Shown here in pieces: positions 1-10,234 of a stretch of DNA of 64,000 bases. The DNA is taken from assembly GCA_035610365.1 (NCBI GenBank), contig CM069432.1, positions 223,284,532 through 223,348,531 of the forward strand, in the 5' to 3' direction. Each line of letters opens with the position of its first letter. Within the stretch, counting starts at the first letter, position 1. A program made the position numbers and the translations under genes. Source of the DNA: Aquatica leii. Lineage: Eukaryota > Arthropoda > Insecta > Coleoptera > Lampyridae. The notes beneath the pieces are model-generated. The model did no database searches and was not told where the DNA came from. It worked only from the letters and a program-made list of their open reading frames with translations.

Positions 1-412
1 TTCCGGGTTTAGACCGTGTCAATGTTGTAACCGAAGTTGCCAACGTTTTGTCTACTTTCGTAAGGAGATCAAAGAATTCAAACTAGAAACCGAAATCTAA
101 TTTAAAAACCATTACAGAGTCGGTAAGTAATCATCTTGTAGATTATACCAGATTAAAACCCTAAAATGATTTTTTCTTGTGAAACCTTTTCTTTTTCTTT
201 TTGATTCTTCTCCGAACTCAATTTCATTCTTTGGTTTTTCGATTGAGGAACAGTAGTTTTTTTAAATCACGGACATCCGGGTTCACCCTGTTCTTTACTG
301 TAAGTTTCCAAATTTAAAAAAAAAGTCATTATGAGAGTGTCAGAAATTAACTTTTAAGCTCATCATACGCTGCCAGCATGCGTTGTACGATGTTTTGTGT
401 ATCTAAGAATTT
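1..412. other. AT-rich stretch without a gene
   Basis: No open frame or repeat is recognised here, except that the reverse strand at about 350-412 continues the degenerate frame of the neighbouring GERFHQ-family relic past a stop. Confidence 0.5.
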
Positions 413-1130
413 TCAAAACGTGTGCACTACATTCTTGAAAGAGTCCCACGTTTTCATGTCTTCCATTGTTTTCAAAAACTGGAGATCAGTTAAAAGTTTT
501 TGTATTTCAGGGCCATTGAAAACTTCTTTTTTCAACTTGGTGTGAGACAGTTTCGGGAACTTAAAACACAAATATTTGAAACGATTTCCTTTTTTTAATT
601 TAATATGAAGATGTGGTAATAACACTTTATCTGACAGAACCAAAGTCGCATTGATGATGTTTTTCTCGCCGGGGGTAAAACTGTTAGTCAGTTTTTGTTC
701 AGTGCAGCTGTCTGGTGCTACTATCCTATTAACAAACAAAGTGTGAATATTTTCTATAGCCTCTTTGTTGACACAACAACATGGTAAGAATTTTGAAATC
801 TCCACATCCACATGTCCACATCTATTGATGCTTTTGATGCATTGATATACTTGATTTTCTCAAGCATTGCACCAAAGCCAATATAGTTTTCTGTTATAGA
901 ACCAAGTGTCCCATAAGAAATACATTTTCATTATGCAACAAAACTGCTTTGTGGCCATTTTTAGTCGAATCATTGAATATGTGCCATTATGATAAATCAT
1001 ATTCTATTTCAAAACACTTTATGAGTTTATGAGCATTATTATTTTTCTTAAATTTTATTAAATTTCTTCTCTTGATGCATGTACCACAAAAATAAGTCCC
1101 AGATGATAACAGCTTTCTTTTTTCTTGATT
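413..1130 (-). pseudogene. GERFHQ-family protein relic, middle part (copy 1)
   Basis: The 132-codon open frame at 413-811 carries TPGEKNIINATLV, LPHLHIKLK and WDSFKNVVHTF. I recognise these as the middle of an uncharacterised protein family that recurs in many arthropod genomes, usually in multi-copy, transposon-like fashion. Upstream on the same strand (about 870-1130), a frame broken by stops gives HKAVLLHNENVFLMGHLVL, matching the preceding block of the family. Downstream of the stop at 413 the frame continues as NIVQRMLAAYDEL, also family-like, before decaying. The carboxyl 'GERFHQ' block is absent here. The biochemical role of the family is unknown to me. The copy lies outside the copia element that starts at 1558. 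Seen: the motifs and stops. Inferred: family membership and pseudogene status. Confidence 0.6.
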
Positions 1131-1557
1131 TTGGCTGCGTTTTTTTGAAATACCTAAATTTCTTACTAATTGGTTGACCTCACATAAAAGTTGAGGTTCT
1201 TCGTCAACTATACTATAAAAATACTATGCAGTTTTTTACTTGCAGACCTGTGTGTTATTCTATGTTTAGAAAATAAAAACAAAACAGAATAACGTACGCT
1301 AAACAATAAAAGCTAGCAGTTTGTTTAGTAGAAATATTAGTGACTAGATGGACGCAAACGTGACCGAGTTACGTTTGTTACAACCAAGTTGATTTTTACT
1401 CCGAACATAGGTTTAGATTTTAGGAATTTTTAAAAGTATAACTTCTATTTTAAAATGAACTACTAAAATCGATTGTTATAACATCACATTTTTAACTTGT
1501 TGGGAAAACTTCTAAATACATATTTTATAGCCGTTTTCATTGTAGTATTAGACATAA

Positions 1558-1792
1558 TATTGAGGTAAAAAATACTTATTTGCTTCATGTTGTTAATATT
1601 TCTTTCTGTCAAGTTACCGAAGCTGATTTTTCAAGTAATAAGTTATATTTAAAAAAACCTATGAACAGCTTGGTTATGTTTGCACGCTTTTTTAAATTTT
1701 GTGTAATTTTCCTATTTTTAAAGATTTAATTATTGTTTATAATAAAAACCTTGATGGTATTTCTTAAACCGAGTTGTATTTTTGCAACAACA
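1558..1792 (+). repeat. 5' LTR of the copia element
   Basis: It starts TATTGAG, where the other LTR has TGTTGAG, and ends GCAACAACA. It shares with 5922-6155 the blocks CAAGTTACCG, GATTTTTCAAGTAATA and ATTATTGTTTATAATAAA; the last is a likely polyadenylation region. The initial TG has mutated to TA. Confidence 0.9.
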
Positions 1793-1806
1793 GGTTATCA
1801 GACCAA
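1793..1806 (+). promoter_or_regulatory. Candidate primer binding site
   Basis: GGTTATCAGACC directly follows the 5' LTR. Position and sequence resemble the tRNA-iMet-type primer sites of many copia elements. This is inferred from position and pattern only. Confidence 0.5.
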
Positions 1807-1887
1807 TTCGTTTATAACTGTAGAAGTTGAAAAATACGTATTTGAGTTTGCGTTCAATTTACGTTTAGTTAACGGTTAAACCTGTTA

Positions 1888-3055
1888 ATGGATTTCAAGA
1901 CACAATTTGAAAAACTAGAAGGCGAAAGCAACTGGACGAAGTGGCGTAGGCAGGCTGCTGAAAAGACCGTTTCAGACACTTTAGCAGCTAAAGCATATGA
2001 GAAGGACAAAAGAGCCACGAGGCGGAGAAGAACGCCTTTAATAAAGGTGATGCGTTAGCACAGCTAATTTTAGTCAGCAGCATGAACGATGCTAATATTG
2101 ATCTGACAACTACTTTTAAACGAGTTAAATCAATATGGGACAAACTTCTTTGCGTGTACGAAAAAAGTTTGGATTAGCGCGTGGATCGTCTTATGAACCG
2201 TTTTTTCAGCTGTAAAAAGGACTCGCAAGAAGTTATTACCACTCACGTGGCGCGTTTACAGCGCAATTTCCAGGAATTAAATGATGAGCTACAGAGGTTG
2301 GTCAAAACGAGTTGCCAGACTTATTATTGATGAGCCGTATTATGTCGACTCTACCAAACAAGTATTTTGAATTCAAAAGTGTGTGGGAGTTGGTGCCGCT
2401 TGGTGAAAGGACGATCAATAAGTTGTTGGAAAGGTTATAACTTATAAAAATGCGTTTTCCCGAAAAACGTAGCGAGTCGACAACACTGTATGCTAAAGAA
2501 CAGAAACTTGAAAAAGTAAAACCAGAACAAAAGCGTTTTAAGTGCCATAAACCTGGCCACACGGCGAAAAATTGTCCAATTAAAAGTGGCGCTACAAAAA
2601 CCAAAAACAGTTGGAATTCGGCAGGAACTTTGAAAAGCGTGGGTAAATTACTGCGTTTATAACCAACACAGACGAAGGAATACGCACTGACCAATGGCTT
2701 GCTGATTCGGGTGCGTCTGCACACATGACGTCGCACAAGAATTATTTTGTGATTTACGATACGTTAGAACTAACTTGAGAAGTTTAAGTAGGTAATTGTC
2801 AAATTATTCGTGCATACGGAAAAGGCACAGTAAATGTTGAAATGTGGCACAAGCGTTTGTGTCATCAAAACAAACGCCATGTAAAGAAACTTTTTAAAAA
2901 TCGTGGGGTTGATGTCGAAATCAAAGAAGAATTCTGTGATGGCTGCGTATTTGGTAAGCAACATCAGTTAAATTTTAGTGCTAGCGCTAACAGGACAAAG
3001 GAATTCGGTGAAATTGTACATTCTGATGTTTGCGGGCCAATGCAAATACAGTTGT
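1888..3055 (+). pseudogene. copia gag-protease-integrase N-terminus relic
   Basis: The frame opens at ATG 1888 with MDFKTQFEKLEGESNWTKW, a copia gag start, and breaks after about 50 codons. At 2450-2661 a frame carries the zinc knuckle as RFKCHKPGHTAKNC; the first cysteine of the CX2C pair has become arginine. After a stop, the protease motif WLADSGASAHMT (2695-2730) keeps its catalytic DSG. At 2842-3055 the integrase zinc domain reads WHKRLCHQN then CDGCVFGKQ, so the HHCC ligands remain although the usual glycine before the second histidine is cysteine. The frame ends at HSDVCGPMQ just before the integrase catalytic core. There are several frameshifts and stops, and no product is expected. 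Confidence 0.85.
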
Positions 3056-3401
3056 GACTCTATGCGAAGCAGGCAGTGAAGATGTCGAAAGTGATTTACA
3101 GATAGATCACACTGGTCAACATAATTTTTAGTGACTTACAGTAAGACTTGTTTCTTACTATTTTGGTGCTGTTGATCTCGAATATCATATCACGTTTATA
3201 CGTATCACATCAGATAAATATAATAGTTAGAAAATATTCTTAAAATTTTATTTATAGTAAAAGAAAGCAAATGAATACAGTTTTAATTACATTTTAATGG
3301 ATTGGAGTGTTAAAATGAAAATACAAAATAATTCAAGGATTAAATTTTTGTTTGTAAGATTTTCTGGAATGCACCATTCCGGATAAGTTTCTTATAATAC
3401 T

Positions 3402-4747
3402 TCAACAGTAGTCAATGTGAGTATTCCAGCTTTCTTGATAACATCCCTCCATCTTTTTCAAATTCTGATGGAAACGTTCACCCTGTTCATCACTGACATC
3501 TCCAAAATTGAGAGAAAATTTGTCAAGATGACTGTTTAAAAAATTAAGTTTCACGTTCATATTGCACCCCAAATGATGATAATTTTTAATCCAATTATCA
3601 ACGACTTCTACATAGTTTTTGGGTTTTTTATTTTCAAGAAAAGTTTTGATGAGGGCTACGAAAGACTGACATGAATTCTTCTCCATATCATCCATATGTA
3701 CAGTGAAATGTGGATCATTCACTAATTTTCTAATTTATGGTCCGTCAATGATGTCAGTTTTTTGTTTTTCATTACTATACACAGGGTGAGTCAGAATACG
3801 TGGGAAGTACCTCCACTGTTAAATCCTCTGGAACTTATTAATTTTGAATTTTTTTTTCTATTAAAAAATTGTGTTTGATAGGAAATTTTATTCGCAACCT
3901 TTTTTGTCAATGCTTATCTCTCGCTCTGCTGTCCTCCAAACACAAAAAACATGGATATTTTGTGAATCCATCGTTTTAGGCAAGTAAAAAGTTTACCATT
4001 TTAAAATCTACACAGATGATCCACTTATGTTCGTTATATTTAATTAGTTCCATCACATTTTTAGTTTTTTATGCTTCCTTTAGAAGCACAAAATGGTCAA
4101 TTGGGATTAAACCCAATGAACTTCCATTGTGAAGTAGAACGCACTTTAAACTTTTCTTAGAGCTGTTCAAAATAATTACTACTTATTTGGGTCATATTGC
4201 GTCACACCCATAGAATTTAGTAAGCCGGGCACATCACGGTAATATACTAAATCGATGTCCACTTTCAAATATTGCAACAGTTCTTTTTCTCTTGTACGAA
4301 AGAACGTAACTTTTGTGTCTTCTTCGAGTAAATGCTTTTCGTTCAGTCTTGAAACTAGTAATTCTGATGCATTTTTTGTTAGATTTAATCTTGCTGAATC
4401 TAGGTTTGGGCAGGTAATTTTCTGCCTAATTTTTTGTTGTAGCCTGTAGTTTTTGTAAGACAGAAATAACAGTCATCTGTGTGATTTTTAGGCTCTCTCC
4501 AAACCATGGGAATGCCGAATGCCATTAACTTACGTTTTCCTTTGCTCCATTGTCGTAAATTTTAAACACTAGGCTTGCAAACTTTATGTGAAGCCCAAGA
4601 CCTGTCCTGGTCGCCAAGTCTAACTTGAAAATACGCTAAATATATCTTCACAAAGTCACTAATGTTCATTCTCTGATTTGGAACAGTAAAGCTTCCACGT
4701 ATATAACAAAACGTATCTGCTGTATCAAAACACTTTCTAGTAGCCAT
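3402..4747 (-). pseudogene. GERFHQ-family protein relic, both ends (copy 2)
   Basis: Reading from 4747 downward: MATRKCFDTADTFCYIRGSF, then GDQDRSWASHKVC (the family's amino-terminal Cys/His-rich module), then FGIPMVWREPKNH and DDCYFCL. A linker with stops follows, then FIDSSKRSLKCVLLHNG, KMVNFLL and PCFLCLEDSRARDKH. The middle block of the family (PGEKN through SFKNVV) is missing. In its place (about 3722-3880) lies unrelated DNA beginning with an ACAGGGTGAGTC transposon-tip sequence. The last 106 codons (3402-3722) resume at SFVALIKTFLENKKPKNY and contain NSHLDKFSLNFGDVS, then EQGERFHQNLKKMEG. The whole relic lies inside the copia element, in reverse orientation, where integrase/RT should be. 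I know the family only as a repeated arthropod 'uncharacterized protein'; its function is unknown. Confidence 0.65.
3774..3850. repeat. ACAGGGTG-type MITE tip
   Basis: TATACACAGGGTGAGTCAGAATACG interrupts the GERFHQ relic at the point where its middle block is lost. The same tip opens the MITE at 61405 (TATACAGGGTGAATTCTGAAACG). Only one end is evident here. Confidence 0.45.
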
Positions 4748-4885
4748 TGTTTATTTAAATTGTGCACGACTGCTTGTATAAAATTCAAAACACTAATTTA
4801 TACCAAAAAAGTATAAGGCGATCGATTTGAATGAAACAACTGACTATTTAAAGATGTAGGATGTTACCTTAGCTCCGATACTGTA

Positions 4886-5010
4886 ACCCCTTCCCGCCAT
4901 TGCAAAAAGGTTGCTGTCAGGTATCTGCAACTAAGCCTTGCCCTTGACCTTGCAACTTCCGCCGTTGTAAAAAGGTCTATAACAAGTACCTGCACATAAG
5001 GCGCTCCTAC
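4886..5010. repeat. Degenerate two-unit tandem duplication, about 70-bp period
   Basis: CCCGCCATTGCAAAAAGG...GGTATCTGCAACTAAG is followed by TCCGCCGTTGTAAAAAGG...AGTACCTGCACATAAG. It lies within the copia internal region; its origin is unknown. Confidence 0.55.
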
Positions 5011-5230
5011 AAAATATATTGGACACCAAGAATGAAGTTGAAATTAAAGTAGACGTATATGAGAACCTGAAAAGGTGAATAAAGTCAAAATATGATAGAA
5101 CAAAACTTTGACGTGATAGGCAGAAACTGTTAACATTTTTGAAATCAGCGCTATAAAATTATTAAAGAGAAGTATCAGATTTAAGTTAACAAAAAAAAAG
5201 TTTAAATGTGTTGATCATTGTAATTAGATA

Positions 5231-5891
5231 CCTTATCGTGAGGTCATCGGAAGTCTCGTGTACTTGTCAATTGTTAACAGACTTGATATAACGTACGCTG
5301 TGAGCATAGTTTCCGAAACTCTGGCCAATTCTAAAACCTCGAACTGGCAATCTGTGAAGAGGATTTTTTGTTAGCTCAATGGAATGCCAGATCATGGGCT
5401 CTTGTATGATGCAAATCAGAGGGCTGAAGGATTGTAAGCCTATAACAATGCAAACTACGCAGGTGACGTCAGTGCAAGGCGCTCTAGAAATGGCATGATA
5501 TGCAAGTTCAGTGGCAGTGCTATTACGTGGATGAGCCGAAAACGGAACTGTGTTGTTCTTTCCACAACCGATGCTGAATATTTAGCGGCAAACGAAGGGG
5601 TGAAGGAAGCAACAAGGGTAAAACAACTTAGCGGAACTTACTGAATTGCCGGGAACACCCACGCTTCTGATTGACAATGCCTGTGCAATAAAATTGATAA
5701 AGAACCCAGAACTTTATAAAAGATTAAACCTATCGACATAAAACATCATTTTAAAAGGAATAAATACAACAGCAGTGAAGTTTATGTAGAACACATTGCA
5801 GGAGAAAACCAACTAAGCCGCTGATCTAATGACAAAACCGCTAGCTCATGGAAGATTTGAAAAAAATGCGTGCAATGTTAAGTCTAATTAG
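5231..5891 (+). pseudogene. copia reverse transcriptase C-terminus and RNase H relic
   Basis: PYREVIGSLVYLSIVNRLDI is the conserved end of copia reverse transcriptase. About 60 codons on comes the RNase H block, with NANYAGDVSARRS, SGSAITWMSRKRN and LSTTDAEYLAANEGVKEA. The tail reads IDIKHHF and ends ADLMTKPLAHGRFEK before a stop at 5889-5891, the usual end of copia pol. Stops and frameshifts occur between these blocks. The catalytic reverse transcriptase core upstream is missing or unrecognisable. Confidence 0.88.
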
Positions 5892-5913
5892 ATTAAGTAA
5901 GATATGTAATTTT

Positions 5914-5921
5914 AGAGGAAG
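5914..5921 (+). promoter_or_regulatory. Polypurine tract
   Basis: AGAGGAAG lies immediately upstream of the 3' LTR start, where plus-strand priming occurs in LTR elements. Confidence 0.7.
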
Positions 5922-6155
5922 TGTTGAGATAAAAAATACTTGTTTACTTTATGTTGGTAAATTTTTTTTCTATCAAGTTACCGGAAGTTGATTTTTCAAG
6001 TAATATGTTAGTTTTAAAAAACTTCAAGGTTTTTGTCGGGTTTGTACGCTTTTTAAATTTTTTTTTTGATCATCCTGTTTCTGTAACTTTAATTATTGTT
6101 TATAATAAAGACCTTGATTGTGTTTTTTAAATTGAGTTGTATTTCTGCAACAACA
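5922..6155 (+). repeat. 3' LTR of the copia element
   Basis: It starts TGTTGAG and ends CAACA, is the same length as 1558-1792 within one base, and is followed by the CATAA duplication. Confidence 0.9.
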
Positions 6156-6160
6156 CATAA

Positions 6161-7676
6161 GCCTTCTCTATTACTTTTCATCGGTCTCACCATTTTGATC
6201 TGTTGCCCCAGAAATATTTTTTCACTTACTTTATATTTGTGTTTGCTATATTTACTAGTAATCTCTTTTTTTTGTGTTTCTTATTTGTTTTGTTTTGTTT
6301 TGATGTATTTTTAGTCTTATACAGTTCGATTCTTGATTTAGTTCGTTTTTACTACTTTCTAGTTTACTATTTTATTTTCAGCGCAACAGAGTTGGTTTCA
6401 ATAGTTGGAAACCTTTGGATAGTACCAACTGATTGGTATAAATAATAATCGCTCTCCTAAATGCATTCCTAAACAAGACATTTTATGTGTTGAATCTTAT
6501 ATAAGACAATCTAGCTTGGTTTACAAGTTGATTACTTAAAACTATAGTGGTTCTTTGTTAGATTGTCGTTTGCTACAAGTTTATTGATTTATTTCTTGCC
6601 TTTTTAGAAGTTTCGATATACCAGATTTAAGTCATAAACGTTTTACTTTAGCACTTTAAATAATTTTTTTATTATTTTTTTTTTGAAAAACTAATAGTCA
6701 ACAGTAATAAAATATAAAAATAGAACAAATTTTTTTTGTTGAATGATCTTAAATTTCTAGCTACACCACTTTGATCAAATGAATAAACTGATCGTTTTTT
6801 TTTAATCGATTGTGTCAATTATTTTCATTGGAACTATCTCAATACCATTTAAGTTCTCGACCGTTCTATTTTACATCTGTAACAGCTGTAAACTAGTTGA
6901 AATTTTTTTTATATAAACAATTTTAAGTGTTAAACCATTAATTTATGTAATTTTTTATAAAAATATGCGACTAAGAAATACATCAATCAATTTCGAACAA
7001 ATTAAGTTGTAAGATTGATGATGCTGCATAAATTATATCGTTAAATTTCATTATAAAACTAAAAATACTACGTTCTACTTCTAGTAACATAATATACTAT
7101 TTAGTCTACTAACTATAATTTTAAACCTTTTATTATTAATAATAAATAGTTGATTCGTTTTACAGGTTTTGGCGTTCTTCTTGTTTTTTTTGCAATTTTT
7201 TTAATTAGGAGAGTGTCGTAAGCAGGATTTCTGTTTGAGGGGGCTTACATTTTGTAGATATTTTCAAACAAAAATATAGAATAGTATTAATATTGAACCA
7301 AAGCCAAACTTAAAATCAACACTTGTTGCGAATTTAAAGTTTTCCCCAACGTTTTTTTAGACAGCGTTTTTTGATATTTACTTACGCCAACGGAAAATTT
7401 ATTTGGTATAAGTTTCTTCGTCGTTTTTTAGTATGTACTTATGTATATGTAAAGTCAAAACATTACATTTCTTTTCTATAAGTTTTTTAGTTGTAGAACA
7501 AGTTATAATTAGGAGGGGGTCCAGGCCCCATGAGCCCACACTATGGCAACGCTACTGTTGTAAGACAAACTGGTAGAAAGTTTCAAATTACATTAAGATA
7601 ATATATTTATTTTGTTAAAAGCTATTTAAATACTAGCGTTTTAAACAATTGTTTTGCTTTTCCAAATCATGTTTTA
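6161..7676. other. AT-rich stretch without a gene
   Basis: It is T-rich, and the hydrophobic open frames near 6096-6445 are composition artefacts. A short G-rich patch at 7513-7560 (GGAGGGGGTCCAGGCCCC) could be a transposon edge, but I find no partner for it. Confidence 0.5.
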
Positions 7677-7684
7677 TTGAATCT

Positions 7685-7855
7685 AGAAAAAAAAAGCCGT
7701 AGAAAAAAAGCCGCGGAAAAAAGCCTGGAAAAAAAAAGCCGGCGGAAAAAAAGCCGAGGAAAAAAAAGCCGACGGAAAAAAAGCCGCGGAAAAAAAGTCG
7801 CGGGAAAAAAAGCCGACGGAAAAAAAACCGCGGAAAAAAAAGCCGCACAAAAATT
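7685..7855 (+). repeat. Minisatellite arm 1, about 15-bp unit
   Basis: About 11 units of the type AAAAAAAGCCGCGG, with A-tract length varying from 6 to 9 and the GC part varying among CCGCGG, CCGACGG, CCGAGG and CCGGCGG. Confidence 0.9.
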
Positions 7856-8398
7856 ATGCAAGGAACCGAAAAAATCATTCTTTTTAAACCTTTATAGAAT
7901 TGAATACGTTAAAGATACAAAACTCATGTTAATGAAAAGTCTAGTGTATCCAAAAACCCAATACTTGATTAGTGCTGTAGTGTGTTTTGTATTATATAAC
8001 TTTATAGTGAGCAGGTAATGAATTGAATTTATTAAAAAAGTCTTTAAAAAAACGTTTGTGTAGAGTCCGTAAATTCTAAGAAGTACACACTATCGTGATC
8101 ATATCTGACCGAATCTGTGGTTAAGGCTTTGATTATATTATAATTAAAGGGTTAAGGTGTCAAGCAGCGCAGCAGTGGCATTTATAAATAATAAATTATT
8201 TACCTTCTTCCAATATCTCACTTTTACCATTACGATAAGATACTCATTAATAGGTAAATAATTACAAATACATTAATAGATCATTTTATTGTAAAATATT
8301 CTTTTATTTAGGGTAGAAGCAATTACCATTATTATAAGATACTTATTATTTATTTCTTGTTGGTATTGAATTTACCAAGATTTTCAATAAACTGTGGA

Positions 8399-8534
8399 TT
8401 TTTCGTCGGCTTTTTTTTCCGCAGCTTTTTTTTCCGCGGCTTTTTTTTCCGTCGGCTTTTTTTTCCGCCAGCTTTTTTTTCCAAGCTTTTTTACCGCGGC
8501 TTTTTTTTCCACGGCTTTTTTTTCCGCCGCCCGT
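8399..8534 (-). repeat. Minisatellite arm 2, inverted
   Basis: About 9 units of GCTTTTTTTTCCGCG and variants, the reverse complement of arm 1. Confidence 0.9.
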
Positions 8535-8546
8535 TTTATCTACCAC

Positions 8547-10230
8547 TTATTCTTATTCTTGTAATAGAAACTATTTTCTTAATAAATTTGAAATTTTTCG
8601 TATTTATAATAAAAAATTATAATTGTTCTGTAAATTCTTGATTTAAACCAACCTCTTCTTTTTAACTATAAGTGTTTATTTATTTTTTTTTATTTGTTAT
8701 TTCTGGTTGTGCTTTTTTAACGTTTGTCATAGAACTTTAATTTTTATACTTATATTAGTAAGATTTTTTATAATGTCTATGAATAATTTTGTTAATTTAG
8801 AAATCATTGCACTTATGTAGACTGATGATGAAAATTTAAATTGTCGAAACTTCTACCTAATTATTAAGATATAGTAATTATTATAGATTGACGTCAGTTT
8901 ATAATTAATTTTTATTTGTATTTACTTTTAGTTTTCGCATATTTATTTAGATGTTTTCTACATTTCCATTCTGTTTAAGAAATCTGTACCGCAAAGCGGC
9001 ATTAAAATAAGTAGACGTAATAATAAAGCAAAAATGAAATGATTTGTTTACAGTTTGAAACTTCTAGGGTACTAGGTATTAGTACATATTACAAAGACTA
9101 AATGGTTATTTATAGCAAGAAACGGCTTCAACAATAACTGTTTGTAGTTGTACTGTACAATTTCAAGTATTTTAATGGTATTTTTTAATGTTATTAATTA
9201 TTGAAAGTATTTATAAGAACGTTGTCTTCATTACAAATGTTTTTTTAAACCACTGTTTGGATATAAATGCAGTAGCATTTTAGTGTTTATATCTAAAGAA
9301 TGAAATAACCGTTATTATGAATTAACACGTGTGAACGATTGTCGTATTCTGCAAACTTCTGAGTAAGATTTTTCAATGCTTATTTATATTTGTCAAATTA
9401 AAATAAACACATTAAAGAAAATAAATTTTAATGCTCCTACTGTTGAATTCATAACGAATGAATTTTATTACCTGCTGATTATTTGCATTAATAAGTAATG
9501 GTATTTCTCGAAATTATTTAAGAATTTATATACGTTTAAAATTATAAATAAATACACGTAAATAATCTTAGCAGACAACAAAATTAATCTGTACGTCATA
9601 TATACATAACGTAATGCAACACTTCATCTGTCAGAATCAGTGAGGGATAAATCCGGTATTTTATGTGTGTATCATTTATCAAAAATGATTTGCTCGAGTC
9701 CAGTTTTTAAAAAGAAAACCAACAGCATGACAAGCATTTGTATTCTACCAGCTGAATGCAGTGTAGGTACCTTTGTTCAAAACTATTTTGTACCTGTGTA
9801 AGATCAAAATTTAGAGAGATCTTTAAATGCGGAGAAGCGTAAAAAAGGACGTTTTAAATTTTATTGTATACCTATGTATTCTCCATTTATCCTAAAGCAC
9901 TTACTTTCTATTACAAATAATTTTAATTGAAAAAGTCATTTACGATTTAGATTAATTTATAATATCAATTATGGTATATCCGTTTTTTGCAAGTAGGAAT
10001 AACATAACATGCAGTTGTATGTGTACTGATGAAGAGGCTGTATCACTAACCGCGAAATTTCTTGTGTAATTTGAGTAATAGAACTTAAATTTTTGAATTT
10101 ACCATACCTTCATTTTCTAGGATTCAAAAGAAAAAGATAAATAATAATTTTAATTTATGCACATAACATTCGACTAGGTAAAATTTATAAAATCAATAAC
10201 AAGCAGAAAACCTAAAAAATGATTTTCCGT
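8547..10230. other. AT-rich stretch without a gene
   Basis: No recognisable coding or repeat structure was found. A CTGATGA...GAAA string occurs at 10027-10066 (see the rejected list). Confidence 0.5.
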
Positions 10231-10234
10231 AAGT

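Larger units (their letters stand above)
1558..6155 (+). mobile_element. Ty1/copia LTR retrotransposon, complete but decayed
   Basis: Two direct repeats of about 235 bp (1558-1792 and 5922-6155) flank a gag-pol relic. The element is bounded by a 5-bp duplication CATAA (1553-1557 and 6156-6160). Internal order on the plus strand is gag, zinc knuckle, aspartic protease, integrase zinc domain, then the end of reverse transcriptase and RNase H, which is the copia order. Most of the integrase core and reverse transcriptase is missing; that interval (about 3130-4860) instead holds a GERFHQ-family relic on the opposite strand. The LTRs differ at roughly a fifth of positions by eye, so the insertion is old. 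All frames contain stops. Confidence 0.9.
7677..8546. mobile_element. Foldback-like element: inverted minisatellite arms around a core
   Basis: Two arrays of the same short unit (A-tract plus GCCGCGG or variants) lie in opposite orientation at 7685-7855 and 8399-8534, separated by about 540 bp of unrelated AT-rich DNA. Long inverted ends built from short tandem repeats are the hallmark of foldback elements. I could not define a clean target-site duplication. Either arm can be read as a Lys/Arg/Ser-rich frame (KKSRGKK repeats) or, on the other strand, a Phe-rich frame. Both are explained by the repeat, so no protein is called. Confidence 0.5.

Noticed and set aside
2302-2736. 144-codon minus frame
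   Set aside because: Antisense shadow of the copia gag/protease region, which has clear plus-strand motifs.
6096-6445. Hydrophobic plus frames resembling membrane proteins
   Set aside because: T-rich composition makes Phe/Leu/Tyr runs; there is no conserved motif, and they overlap the LTR end.
7633-7878. Phe-rich minus frames over minisatellite arm 1, and matching plus frame at 8357-8641
   Set aside because: They are translations of the repeat unit; frame and strand can be chosen freely, so no protein is implied.
7677-8018. Lys/Ser/Arg-rich plus frame over arm 1 and minus frame 8346-8546 over arm 2
   Set aside because: Same repeat artefact, although it superficially resembles a basic histone-like tail.
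10027-10066. CTGATGA...CGCGAAA string resembling a hammerhead ribozyme core, attractive because Penelope-like elements can carry these
   Set aside because: I could not pair stem II or the closing stems convincingly, and the strand is opposite to the adjacent Penelope-like frame.
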